DNA of 64,000 nucleotides, from positions 62,001 through 126,000 of the forward strand of contig DASXFE010000078.1 in the NCBI GenBank assembly GCA_036489765.1. Direction: 5' to 3'. Positions 50,557 to 58,742 of this stretch are shown here, piece by piece (within the stretch, counting starts at the first letter, position 1; every line of letters starts with the position of its first letter). This DNA is from DATARH01 sp036489765. Lineage in GTDB: Bacteria; Pseudomonadota; Alphaproteobacteria; ATCC43930; CGMCC-115725. Both the position numbers and the translations under genes were made by a program. The notes under the pieces were generated by a model. The model did not search any database. It saw nothing but the letters and a program-made list of their open reading frames with translations, and had not been told where the DNA came from.

Positions 50557-52298
50557 GTCTCCTGCGCGTACCAGGCCAGCTGCGCCTGCGTCATCGCGCG
50601 GAAGGCCGAGACGTCCCGGCATTCGCGCAGGCGGGCGAGGATCATCTCGACCGGGCCGACCGGAAACACATCGGGCCCGATCGCGGTGTAGTCCTCGACC
50701 GGGATGTCGCGGACGATCATGCAGGGGATCCCGCGGCCGAGGCCTTCGAGCAGCGCGGTCGATCCGAACGACACCGAGACGTAGATGAGGTTCGGCAGGT
50801 CGATCCGGGTCGGAGCCTCGTCGATCTCTTCGATGACCGTATCCGCGCCGACCAGCGAACGCAGCCACGCGATGCTTTCCCAAGGCGGTTTCGCCTTGCA
50901 CACAAAGTGGAGACCCGGCGCCGCGGCGGCGAGGCCACGAAACAGCCGGCGATAGCTCTCGATGTGGCCGGCATGATCGATCACCGGTAGGCGGTTGAGC
51001 GAGTGGCTGCCGGCGATGACGGCGACCGTGATCGGTTCGGTCGGCGTCAGCCGCCGCGGCCCCGGCGAGGGTTGCAGGATCGTCTCCGACACGATCTCGA
51101 TCGGGACATCCGGGAAACGCGCCTGCCACGCCCGGGATGCGGATCGCGTCGCGCAATGGATCCGGGCGAGGTTTCCCGGCGGCCGCGCCGCGACATGCAA
51201 CGCGTTCGAGGAGTGCGGCCACAAAACGACCCGCCCGCCCGCTTCTCGGACCGCATGGGCCAAAATCGCCGATTCCCAGAACAGGTGGTCGCAGATATGG
51301 GCCTCGCTGAGGCCGCGTGCCTCGATTTCGCGCCGGGCCTGCCGGGACGCGGCCGCCGTCGCCGGCCCGAGCAGATCGAAGAGCCAATTGCCCAGGTCGA
51401 ATGGCGCGGGAAGGAAAGCGCCCGCGAGTGCGGCGGGACGGGCCAGGATCGACGCCGGCTCGCAGGGCAGCGTCATTTCCACCGACGGAAGGCCGACCTG
51501 CGGATCCGCGATCGTCAGGTCATAACGGATCGCGGCCGCAAAGGAACAAGCGACAAGCAGCGGGTCGACGATCCGCGACAACACCGTGTCGACGCCCCGC
51601 ATCCCGGCGATCGCAACTGCGGCGGCGCCATGCCGCCTTCCGCGCGTTGCAGGGCGGGGCTTCTGCCAGGCGGGATGCGGCACAAGGCGCATCGTCACCT
51701 TGCCCTTCCGCGACGGGGCGTGGGATGCGAAGGCGACCGCAACGCCGCGCCGCCTGAGCTCCGCCGCCAGATAGAGCGGCTCGATTCCGCTGCGGTCCCA
51801 GAACGTCAGGTACGGCCGTACGGCCGGCTCCAGCGGGATCACGACGACTGCCCCACCGGCAACGCGGGCGACGCGCCGGGCGACGTGACGCAACGGAATC
51901 AGCGTGCACAGCTCGGACCAGATCGAGAAATACCAGGCGTCGCTCAGCGCCTCGGGCCGCATCCCCAAACGCGCCGCGTACCGGGCCGCGAACCGCGCCG
52001 CCAGCCGCCGCGCCGCCTTCTGGGTAAAGCGGCTGCCGGCATGCGCCGGCATCGCCCCGACCTTGCTGCCCAGGGCGGCGAGATGACCCTCCACTGCTTC
52101 GTCGTCGAGGAGCACGACGTGGCTCTTCGCAAGAGCATCCCCGGACACGCCGGCGATGAGCGGTATTTCCAGCGTCGCCCGCCGCGTGCCTTCCCGTCGA
52201 TAGGTGGCGCGAAAGAGCCCGGTCAGACGGCGGCGCAACGCGTGCCGAAGAGATCGAACCGTCGTCACAGGCTCTTCAGGCCGGATCGGGTCAGGCAA
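50511..52298 (-). CDS. Unassigned glycosyltransferase-like protein
   Basis: A 595-residue protein. I do not recognise a named family. The C-terminal half (from about residue 360) resembles a GT-B sugar-nucleotide fold: VVLWPHSSNALHVA, AVIAGSHSLNRLPV, FVCKAKPPW and VSFGSTALLEGLGRGIPC, the last one being the glycine-rich donor region seen in capsule and CMP-sugar transferases. The N-terminal half has basic helices and no membrane segment. The start at TTG 52298 is chosen for the GGAGAGGGAGA upstream; a GTG at 52268 is an alternative. It faces the RiPP operon across 91 bases and overlaps the methyltransferase at its 3' end. It may transfer pseudaminic acid, which is inference from location. Confidence 0.62.
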   Translation of the reverse strand: MPDPIRPEEPVTTVRSLRHALRRRLTGLFRATYRREGTRRATLEIPLIAGVSGDALAKSHVVLLDDEAVEGHLAALGSKVGAMPAHAGSRFTQKAARRLAARFAARYAARLGMRPEALSDAWYFSIWSELCTLIPLRHVARRVARVAGGAVVVIPLEPAVRPYLTFWDRSGIEPLYLAAELRRRGVAVAFASHAPSRKGKVTMRLVPHPAWQKPRPATRGRRHGAAAVAIAGMRGVDTVLSRIVDPLLVACSFAAAIRYDLTIADPQVGLPSVEMTLPCEPASILARPAALAGAFLPAPFDLGNWLFDLLGPATAAASRQARREIEARGLSEAHICDHLFWESAILAHAVREAGGRVVLWPHSSNALHVAARPPGNLARIHCATRSASRAWQARFPDVPIEIVSETILQPSPGPRRLTPTEPITVAVIAGSHSLNRLPVIDHAGHIESYRRLFRGLAAAAPGLHFVCKAKPPWESIAWLRSLVGADTVIEEIDEAPTRIDLPNLIYVSVSFGSTALLEGLGRGIPCMIVRDIPVEDYTAIGPDVFPVGPVEMILARLRECRDVSAFRAMTQAQLAWYAQETHFKPAPRSQENMPR

Positions 52299-52389
52299 AA
52301 TCGCATCTCCCTCTCCTAAGGGTTGATCGGCGGGCCGACTAGGGGTGAAATGACCGGGGGTGGGCGCAACCAGCAACGGAGAGTCGAGG

Positions 52390-52737
52390 ATGAAGCGGGC
52401 ATCCCTGAGGAAATGGGCGCGAATGGCGGGGTTGGGCGCGGTGTTGCCGGTCGTCGCGCAGGCTCATGCGGCGACCTCAACGGACCGGGCCATGATTCGG
52501 GTCGACGGCGACCGTGTCTACCTCTCCGAGGCCGGCGGGGCGTTCCAGGAACTTCGCCTCGGCGATACGCCGGAGGCGCACGCCTTGCGCGCGCTCCTCG
52601 ATCGCGAAGGGGGAGCGGCGGGCATGCGGCTCGACCCGATGATCCTCGCGGGGTCGGGCGGGTGCGGCTACCACTGGACGCCGGCCGATGGCGACGCGCC
52701 CCCGCCGCCAAAGCCGCCGCCTGCGAAGAAAAGCTGA
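52390..52737 (+). CDS. Small exported-like protein, candidate RiPP precursor
   Basis: A 115-residue protein with no recognised family. Residues 1-10 are basic (MKRASLRKWA), 11-27 hydrophobic and end in an AxA-type site (AQAHA), then a middle domain (ATSTDRAMIRVDGDRVYLSE), and a C-terminus with GSGGCG at 88-93, YHW and a proline/lysine tail (PPPPKPPPAKKS). The ATG at 52390 has GGAGAGTCGAGG upstream. The gene ends one codon inside the YcaO gene and is followed directly by YcaO and TfuA, which modify ribosomal peptides. The Gly/Ser/Cys region is the candidate core. The hydrophobic N-terminus would suit a leader or an export signal. Assignment as precursor is inference. Confidence 0.6.
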   Translation: MKRASLRKWARMAGLGAVLPVVAQAHAATSTDRAMIRVDGDRVYLSEAGGAFQELRLGDTPEAHALRALLDREGGAAGMRLDPMILAGSGGCGYHWTPADGDAPPPPKPPPAKKS

Positions 52738-53954
52738 TCACGCTCGCCGGCCTCGCCGACACCCCGGTTCCGAAACGTTTCTTCGACGGCACGCATCGTG
52801 CCGTCCCGCCGGCTGACACGCTCGCAAGGATCCGCCCGTTCGCCCGGGCGATGGGCATCACGCGGGTCGGCAACATCACCGGGCTCGACCGCATCGGCAT
52901 TCCGGTCGCGGTCGCGGTGCGGCCGAATTCCCGATCGGTGTCGGTGGCGCAGGGCAAGGGGCTCTTCCTCGACCAGGCCAAAGCCTCGGCGCTGATGGAG
53001 GCGTGCGAGAGCTTTCACGCCGAGGAGATTGCCGGGGTCCGGCGCGCGGCCTATCGCGAGATCGCCAGCACGGAGACGGTCGCCGATCCGGCCGAGTTGC
53101 CGGCGATCGGAAAGCGGTTCGAACCCGGCGCGCCGATCGGCTGGTTCGAGGGGTACGACCTGCTCGGCCGGACCGCATGCTGGTTGCCGGCCGAGCTTGT
53201 GCACAGCGACTACACGCGCGAGCCCGATGGATTTTTCGCCGCCGGCTCGAACGGGCTCGCCTCGGGCAACCATCTTGTCGAGGCCGTCATCGCCGGCGTC
53301 TGCGAGGTGATCGAACGCGACGCCATTGCCGTGCGCCGCGCCGGCGGGTTCGCCGCGCAAGCGAGCCGCCGGCTTGATCCCACCACGATCGATGATCCGG
53401 CCTGTCGGGTCCTGCTGGCGCGGTACGACGCGGCGGCGATCGAGATGCGCGTGTGGGACGCGACGTCGGATATCGGGGTGCCGGTCTTTCTGTGCCAGAT
53501 CCGCGACGCGGCGATGGGCGAGGCGGAACGGCTGCGGCGCTGGCACGGGGCCGGTTGCCATCCCGACCGTGCCGTCGCGCTCAGCCGGGCCCTGACCGAG
53601 GCGGCGCAGGCGCGGCTGACCTATATCGCCGGCGTTCGTGACGACCTTGCACTGCCCGAATACGCCGATCCGCCAGGCGCCGCGATCGCGGACGCGCTGA
53701 TCGACGCCCTGGCCGCGGCGTCGCCGGCGGTCGTCTTTGGCGAGGTCGCCCATTTCCCGAGCAGCGATCTCGCCGAGGATTTGCGGCGAATCCTGGCTCG
53801 GCTGCGCGCGGTCGGGGTGGGGCGGGTCGTGGTCTGCGATCTGACCCGGCCCGATCTGGGCATTCCCGTCGTTCGGGTGGTGATCCCCGGGCTCGAAGGC
53901 GACCCGCGGCATCCGTCCTATGTGCCGGGTCGCCGCGCGAGGGAAGCGCGATGA
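52662..53954 (+). CDS. YcaO-domain protein (peptide backbone thioamidation-type)
   Basis: A YcaO protein of about 430 residues. The ATP-binding set is intact: ASALMEACESFHAEE (108-122, SxxExxE), NHLVEAVIAGVCEVIERD (203-220) and a C-terminal region without the PxPxP end of azoline-forming enzymes. YcaO proteins use ATP to activate backbone amides; with TfuA they install thioamides. The start is not clear: the family homology begins at KRFFDGTHRAV, no ATG is near, and I use GTG 52662 inside the small protein's gene, with a CTG at 52734 as an alternative. The TfuA start overlaps its stop by four bases. The three genes form one translational unit. Confidence 0.85.
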   Translation: MRLPLDAGRWRRAPAAKAAACEEKLITLAGLADTPVPKRFFDGTHRAVPPADTLARIRPFARAMGITRVGNITGLDRIGIPVAVAVRPNSRSVSVAQGKGLFLDQAKASALMEACESFHAEEIAGVRRAAYREIASTETVADPAELPAIGKRFEPGAPIGWFEGYDLLGRTACWLPAELVHSDYTREPDGFFAAGSNGLASGNHLVEAVIAGVCEVIERDAIAVRRAGGFAAQASRRLDPTTIDDPACRVLLARYDAAAIEMRVWDATSDIGVPVFLCQIRDAAMGEAERLRRWHGAGCHPDRAVALSRALTEAAQARLTYIAGVRDDLALPEYADPPGAAIADALIDALAAASPAVVFGEVAHFPSSDLAEDLRRILARLRAVGVGRVVVCDLTRPDLGIPVVRVVIPGLEGDPRHPSYVPGRRAREAR

Positions 53955-54673
53955 GCGCCGTCATCTTCGTCGGGCCGACACTGCCGCCACGCTACCGGCC
54001 GCGCGATCCGGCGTTGAGCTGGCGGCCGCCCGTGCGTCAGGGCGAATTGTACCGGGCGGCGCGCGAGCGGCCGGCGATCATCGGCGTCATCGACGGCTAT
54101 TTCGAAGTGACCCCGACCGTCTGGCACAAGGAGATCCTGTGGGCGATGGCGCAGGGGGTCCATGTTTTCGGCGCGGCCAGCATCGGCGCGCTGCGGGCGG
54201 CGGAGCTCGACGGGTTCGGCATGCGGGGGCTCGGCCGGGTCTATGAGGCGTTCCGCGACGGCGCGCTCGAAGACGACGACGAGGTCGCGGTTCTGCACGG
54301 GCCGGGGGAGCTCGGCTATCCGCCCGTCACCGAGGCGATGGTCGATATCCGCGCGACCGTCGCGGCGGCTGTCGCCCAAAACGTCGTCGATGCCGCGACG
54401 GCGGGGGTGCTGGTCGCGGCGGCCAAGGCGCTCTTCTACAAGGATCGTACCTATGCGGCGGCGCTCCGCGATCTGCCGGAGCCCGCGCGAGCCCGTTTCA
54501 GCCAATGGCTGCCGTCCGGCCGCGTGGACCGCAAGCGGCTCGACGCCGAAGCGATGATCGCGGCCGTCCGCGCCGAGCTCGCGGACGGAGTCGCGCCGGT
54601 CGCGGTCTCTTACACCCTGGCCGAGTCGGCGGCGTGGCGGGCGGCGCGGCGGCGGGCCGACGAGGTCACTTAG
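53951..54673 (+). CDS. TfuA-like protein
   Basis: A 240-residue TfuA-domain protein. The N-terminal FVGPTLPP motif, the WHKEILWAMAQGVHVFGAAS stretch and GELGYPPVTEAMVDI are characteristic. TfuA assists YcaO by delivering sulfur for thioamide formation, as in McrA thioglycination and thioamidated RiPPs; in rhizobia TfuA was first described for trifolitoxin. Its start overlaps YcaO (ATGA), and its last eight bases overlap the convergent metallopeptidase gene. It has no transmembrane segment. With YcaO and the small protein this is a minimal thioamidating cassette without a dedicated transporter or dehydrogenase next to it. Confidence 0.87.
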   Translation: MSAVIFVGPTLPPRYRPRDPALSWRPPVRQGELYRAARERPAIIGVIDGYFEVTPTVWHKEILWAMAQGVHVFGAASIGALRAAELDGFGMRGLGRVYEAFRDGALEDDDEVAVLHGPGELGYPPVTEAMVDIRATVAAAVAQNVVDAATAGVLVAAAKALFYKDRTYAAALRDLPEPARARFSQWLPSGRVDRKRLDAEAMIAAVRAELADGVAPVAVSYTLAESAAWRAARRRADEVT

Positions 54674-55703
54674 AGACGAGGTCGCGCACCCATTTCGTCT
54701 TTTGCGCCAGCTTTGTCCCCGCGTTGTTGAGGTTGGCGAGCACGTCGGCCCCGGCTGCCCCGGGAATGGTCACCTTGAGCGAGGTCAAGGCCTGGCGGCC
54801 CGGACCGCCGGTGGGATCGGTCAGCACGACAAGCTTGTAGGTCTCGACGAAATCCTCGTCCGCCGCAACGGTCGCGAAAAGGCTCGCCCACTCGCCGCCA
54901 TAGATCGTCTGCAGGTCCGCAGCGACCTGAGCCGGGGTGCCATAGTGCAGATCGTATTGCACGTTCGCCTTGACCGGAGGCCGCTGGGCCGGGTTGTTCG
55001 GGTCTTCGACGCCGAATTCGTGGAACCCGTGCTGCACGCCCTGGCCGGTCCACGAGATCTTCGGAAAGTCGCTCGTGCCGACATCGCGCTCCCACCACAC
55101 GATGTGCCCCATCTCGTGCGCGAGGATCGCCAGCACCGCGAGCGCCGCCGCCTGTGGCGGCTTTGCCGGGTCGGGAGCGGCAGTATAGGACAGCACGGCG
55201 CGCGGTTTGACCGGTGTCGTCGGCGACGAGGTGAGAAGCGCGGCGGCGAGCTGGTTCTCATAGGCGGCATAGGGCGTGTGCCGGCGTGCGAGGTCGGCCA
55301 GCAGCGCCTTGGCGATGCCGATATGGATCCGCGGCTGGTTGTTCCTGTCGGGATTGATCCGCTCGCGCATGCCCCAGACGCTGGGTTTGGCCGGGTTCTT
55401 CGTGTCCGTGTCGATATAGATGCGGTCGACCCGGCACAGTGCATCCTGGAAAAACGGCGGGGCGGCGTTATAGGCGGCGACGATCAGCGCGGCATCGGAG
55501 GCCAGGTTTGCGGGCGTCGCCTTGCCGACATATTCGTGCGGCCCGCGAAAGGCGCAGGCCGAGCCGGGCTTGCAATTGCCGTAGCCCGTGGGCGCGAAGC
55601 CGGGCGTCAATTCGGACACCTTGGCGGCGATGTCGCAGGCGGCACGGGCCTCGGCGGCGAAGCCCAGCAGCCCGGCACACAGGATCAGCACGGCGCGGAT
55701 CAT
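54666..55703 (-). CDS. Secreted zinc metallopeptidase-like protein
   Basis: A 345-residue protein with a signal peptide (MIRAVLILCAGLLGFAAEAR, then AA before the cut) and the zinc motif HExxH as H196-E197-H200 (ILAHEMGHIVWWE). The mature N-terminal part has several Cys residues (CDIAAK, NCKPGSAC, DALCR) that could form disulfides. A third ligand is not certain. No close family is named. It converges on TfuA with an eight-base overlap and is followed upstream, on the same strand, by the copper amine oxidase gene (73-base gap). It could process a secreted peptide, which is inference. Confidence 0.72.
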   Translation of the reverse strand: MIRAVLILCAGLLGFAAEARAACDIAAKVSELTPGFAPTGYGNCKPGSACAFRGPHEYVGKATPANLASDAALIVAAYNAAPPFFQDALCRVDRIYIDTDTKNPAKPSVWGMRERINPDRNNQPRIHIGIAKALLADLARRHTPYAAYENQLAAALLTSSPTTPVKPRAVLSYTAAPDPAKPPQAAALAVLAILAHEMGHIVWWERDVGTSDFPKISWTGQGVQHGFHEFGVEDPNNPAQRPPVKANVQYDLHYGTPAQVAADLQTIYGGEWASLFATVAADEDFVETYKLVVLTDPTGGPGRQALTSLKVTIPGAAGADVLANLNNAGTKLAQKTKWVRDLVSK

Positions 55704-55776
55704 CGTCTCCTCCTTTTGGAAATGCGGCGCAACCTCGGCGATCGATTATGCGCGTATTTTCGCCCTATGTAGCGGC

Positions 55777-57627
55777 TTACCTCCCGGGCTCGGCGAGGGC
55801 CGGGTTGCGGTCGAAAAACCCGTCCGGGACTAGCGACAGGCTGTGCCACATCACCGGCAGCACCGGCCAGTCCTCCGGACGGGGCAGGTGGTGGAAGCCG
55901 ATCGTCGGCCACAGCACGATATCCGTATCCGCGACCGGCCGCCGCTTGGCGACATAGGCCGGGAGCCCGCTGCCTTCACCCAGATACGTGCCGGCGGCGT
56001 AGAGCTCCGACCGGTCATAGGCCGTGATCCACAGGGGGGCCGCGGAAAACGCCGCCCGCCGCTGCGCCGCATCGTCGGCGGGAAGCATCGAGGTGGCCGA
56101 ATGATCAACGTGGATTTCGTATGAGGGGTGCCGGCCCAGCGCGGTGGTCAGAGTTGGATTGATCACTTGCCGGATTTCCGGCGCGGCTTGCATCGGGTCG
56201 CGGAGAGCGCCTTCCCGGGTGACGGGCTCGTCGACCGGGCGCCACGCATCACCGTCGCGCACCAGCCGGCGGCGGATCAGTGTGTTGGCCGTGCCGTCGA
56301 TGTCGAAATCGAGCCGGAACGACAGGAAGTGGTCGTGGTCGACGCCGATCCGATCGGGCGCGATCAGCCCGCCGCCGTTCTTTGTCGGCGCTACGGCTTT
56401 CACCGCGTCGATGCCGGTGGCGCCGACATCGATGCGGATCGCACCTGCCGGGTTCAGCACCCAATCGATGATGTAGTCGTAATTGCCGAGGCTCGGGATC
56501 GTGCGGATCACCAGCTCGGTCGCGGGTTGCCCGACATAGCTGCCCGACGCGGTCTCGAAATGGCGCCACAGGGGCGCGCCGGTCTCGCGCTCGAACAGGC
56601 AGATCACCGATTTTCCGACCAGCGAGTTGCCGCGATCGTCCGGCAGCACCGCATCGAGAAAGACCGCGTCGGCCGGACAGTCGATGCCCGGGCGCAACGG
56701 CGAGGCGGCGAGCCCCAGGCCCCATTCCCCCTCGTCCATAAAGGCACGGAACGACCAGGCCTGCTCGGTGGCCATGTAAGGCACGAACATTTCGGCCAGC
56801 GAACCACGGTAGAGGATCATCCGGCCGGCGTTGCGCAGCAGCGAGACGATCAGCCCGGCGCGGCGGTCGAGGCGAAACCGGAACGACCAGGCGCCCCAAT
56901 TCACCCCGCTGCCATCGATTGCGAAATCATGCGGTGCGGATGGCGCGGCTGGTGTCGAGGGCGGTTCGGGCAGCCGGCTCCGGTCGCTCGGAACCGGCAC
57001 CGGCCCGGGATCGATCAGCCTCGTCACCTTGCCGCCGTCCAGGTCGACGACCGCGATCAGCCCTTCGATCGGCCGGCTCCACGAGGTCTCGGCGCCGGCC
57101 TCGTCGAAACAGGTGACGCGGAGGAGCCGTTTGCCGACTTCGCTCGAAAGCATCGCCGGCCCCGGCGACAGGGGCGCGCAGGAGATGCGGTCGAAATCGT
57201 GGTATCCGCGCTTGTGCATCGCCGCCTGCCAGCCGGGATCGGCGACCGTGATGCGCCGCGCCGCCTCCCACTCTTCGACGAGGAACCCGCTCTGCACGCC
57301 GGGCACCGAACGCCAGCTATCGACCTTGCGGCCCAGGAGGTCGACGACGCCCTCGTAGACAGTCCGATCTCGGCGGGCGACGACAAAGGCCCTGCGGAAT
57401 TCGCTCTGGCCCGGCTGCCACGTCATCACGGCCGCCTTGTCCGGTTCGTCGAGGGCGATCAACGGAAAGCGGGTCGTGGCGTCGACAAGGCCCTGGTCGC
57501 GCAACACGGCGACGGCGGCACGGATCTCGTCGGGGGTGAGCGGGTCGAGCGGGTGCGCCACGGCCGACGCCGCCCAGAGGGCGGCGACGATCGCGAAAAT
57601 GAAGGTGCTGCTCGTTCCGAAACCCAT
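55777..57627 (-). CDS. Secreted copper amine oxidase
   Basis: A 616-residue enzyme with a signal peptide (first 24 residues, ending SAVA). The topaquinone precursor is Tyr383 in the NYDY motif (GNYDYIIDW). The copper ligands are H431 and H433 (VDHDHFLSF), with the third in the HHLPRPEDWPVLP segment near the C-terminus. Asp298 (FMDEGEWGLG) is the catalytic base. The enzyme oxidises primary amines to aldehydes with oxygen and releases hydrogen peroxide and ammonia in the periplasm or outside. It could act on peptide lysine or on free amines. It is preceded by a one-helix membrane protein and a permease on the same strand. Confidence 0.93.
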   Translation of the reverse strand: MGFGTSSTFIFAIVAALWAASAVAHPLDPLTPDEIRAAVAVLRDQGLVDATTRFPLIALDEPDKAAVMTWQPGQSEFRRAFVVARRDRTVYEGVVDLLGRKVDSWRSVPGVQSGFLVEEWEAARRITVADPGWQAAMHKRGYHDFDRISCAPLSPGPAMLSSEVGKRLLRVTCFDEAGAETSWSRPIEGLIAVVDLDGGKVTRLIDPGPVPVPSDRSRLPEPPSTPAAPSAPHDFAIDGSGVNWGAWSFRFRLDRRAGLIVSLLRNAGRMILYRGSLAEMFVPYMATEQAWSFRAFMDEGEWGLGLAASPLRPGIDCPADAVFLDAVLPDDRGNSLVGKSVICLFERETGAPLWRHFETASGSYVGQPATELVIRTIPSLGNYDYIIDWVLNPAGAIRIDVGATGIDAVKAVAPTKNGGGLIAPDRIGVDHDHFLSFRLDFDIDGTANTLIRRRLVRDGDAWRPVDEPVTREGALRDPMQAAPEIRQVINPTLTTALGRHPSYEIHVDHSATSMLPADDAAQRRAAFSAAPLWITAYDRSELYAAGTYLGEGSGLPAYVAKRRPVADTDIVLWPTIGFHHLPRPEDWPVLPVMWHSLSLVPDGFFDRNPALAEPGR

Positions 57628-57691
57628 CCGCTCGTTCTCCCCGGCACATCAACTAAGGGAGGATAGCGACGCGCCGGGGACGACAGGCCGG

Positions 57692-57874
57692 CTAATTGTT
57701 CCAAAACTGCGATTCGCCGATCGGGATCCCCGCGATGACCGCGAAGAGCGTCGCGGCGATCCCGATCGTGACGAAGATCGAGAGCAGCGCCAGGTCCTTC
57801 CACATCGGGTGCTCGTCTTCGGGCGCCCAACCATAGGGATGCATGAATTCGCGGCGGTCGATCAGGCTGCTCAT
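57692..57874 (-). CDS. Small single-pass membrane protein
   Basis: A 60-residue protein with a cytosolic N-terminus (MSSLIDRREFMHPYGWAPED), one transmembrane helix (about 30-52, LALLSIFVTIGIAATLFAVI) and a short polar tail (GESQFWNN). The ATG at 57874 has GGGAGA about eight bases upstream. It lies between the permease gene (61-base gap) and the copper amine oxidase (64-base gap) on the same strand. No family is recognised. It could anchor or help export the amine oxidase or act with the permease. Confidence 0.68.
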   Translation of the reverse strand: MSSLIDRREFMHPYGWAPEDEHPMWKDLALLSIFVTIGIAATLFAVIAGIPIGESQFWNN

Positions 57875-57935
57875 TTGCGGGATCTCCCTGGAACGGGTTG
57901 GGGGTAAGGCCGGGAAAATCGTCATCGCGTGACCG

Positions 57936-58742
57936 TCAGCCGAGCGCGCTGGTGCGCAGCATCGCGGCGCCGGTGACGAAAAGGGCGATGCCGAGCACTC
58001 GGCTTAGGTTCGGCCCGGTGACGTGTTGGGCGAGGCGGGCGCCGACCCACGCCGCCGCAGCCTGGGCCGGCGCGACGCACGCCCAGACGGCGAGGTCGAT
58101 GCTGCCGATCTGCGTCGGGCCATGTGGGCCGGGGCTGAACGCGGCGATCAGGGTCGCCGGGATGCTGACGACGACGCCGACCGCGGCGGCTCGCCCGATG
58201 CTTTTGTGCATCGGCACTCCGCTGAGGCTCATGACGATGTTGGTCATGATCCCGCCGCCGACTCCGGCGAGGCCCGAGCACAGCCCGATCCCGGCGCCGG
58301 CGACATTGCGCAGCGCCCCGTCGGGCACGTTCGTCGTCAATGGCCGAAACCGGCTGGGAAAGGCGAAGCGCGCGGCAAACGCGAGGCAGAGCAGCGCGAA
58401 GACGCCGGTCATGACCGCCCCGCGCAGATGCGGCGCTGCGAGTTGGGCGATGACGACGCCCAGCACGATGCCGGGTCCCCAGCGATAGAGGAACTCGACG
58501 TCGGTGTTTCCGGCTCGCCAATGCGCCACCGTGGAGACGAGCGCGGCCGGGAGGATCGCGGCGAGCGAGGTTGCAACCGCGACATGCGCCGCCTGGTCGG
58601 CCGGCAGGTGGGCGCCGAAGACGAGCCCGTAATAGACGACCGGCACGACGACGATCCCGCCGCCGATCCCAAGCAGCCCGGCGAGCAATCTGGCGCCTAT
58701 TCCGGCAGCCGCGCCGAGCGATGCGAGCGCAAGCATGTTCAT
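57936..58742 (-). CDS. TauE/SafE family membrane permease (second copy)
   Basis: A 268-residue polytopic protein of the same family as the gene at 17680. The two glycine motifs are RLLAGLLGIGGGIVVVPVVY and LCSGLAGVGGGIMTNIVMSL, and about eight helices are visible. It moves sulfite or organosulfur anions. The ATG at 58742 begins MNMLALASLG; an ATG two codons later is an alternative, and the longer frame upstream is not coding-like. The nearby YcaO-TfuA pair needs sulfur for thioamidation, so a sulfur-anion link is attractive but only inferred from location. Confidence 0.83.
   Translation of the reverse strand: MNMLALASLGAAAGIGARLLAGLLGIGGGIVVVPVVYYGLVFGAHLPADQAAHVAVATSLAAILPAALVSTVAHWRAGNTDVEFLYRWGPGIVLGVVIAQLAAPHLRGAVMTGVFALLCLAFAARFAFPSRFRPLTTNVPDGALRNVAGAGIGLCSGLAGVGGGIMTNIVMSLSGVPMHKSIGRAAAVGVVVSIPATLIAAFSPGPHGPTQIGSIDLAVWACVAPAQAAAAWVGARLAQHVTGPNLSRVLGIALFVTGAAMLRTSALG

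Noticed and set aside
52662..53954. Azoline-forming (TOMM) cyclodehydratase assignment for YcaO
   Set aside because: No E1-like partner protein and no PxPxP C-terminus; a TfuA gene follows directly, which points to thioamide chemistry.
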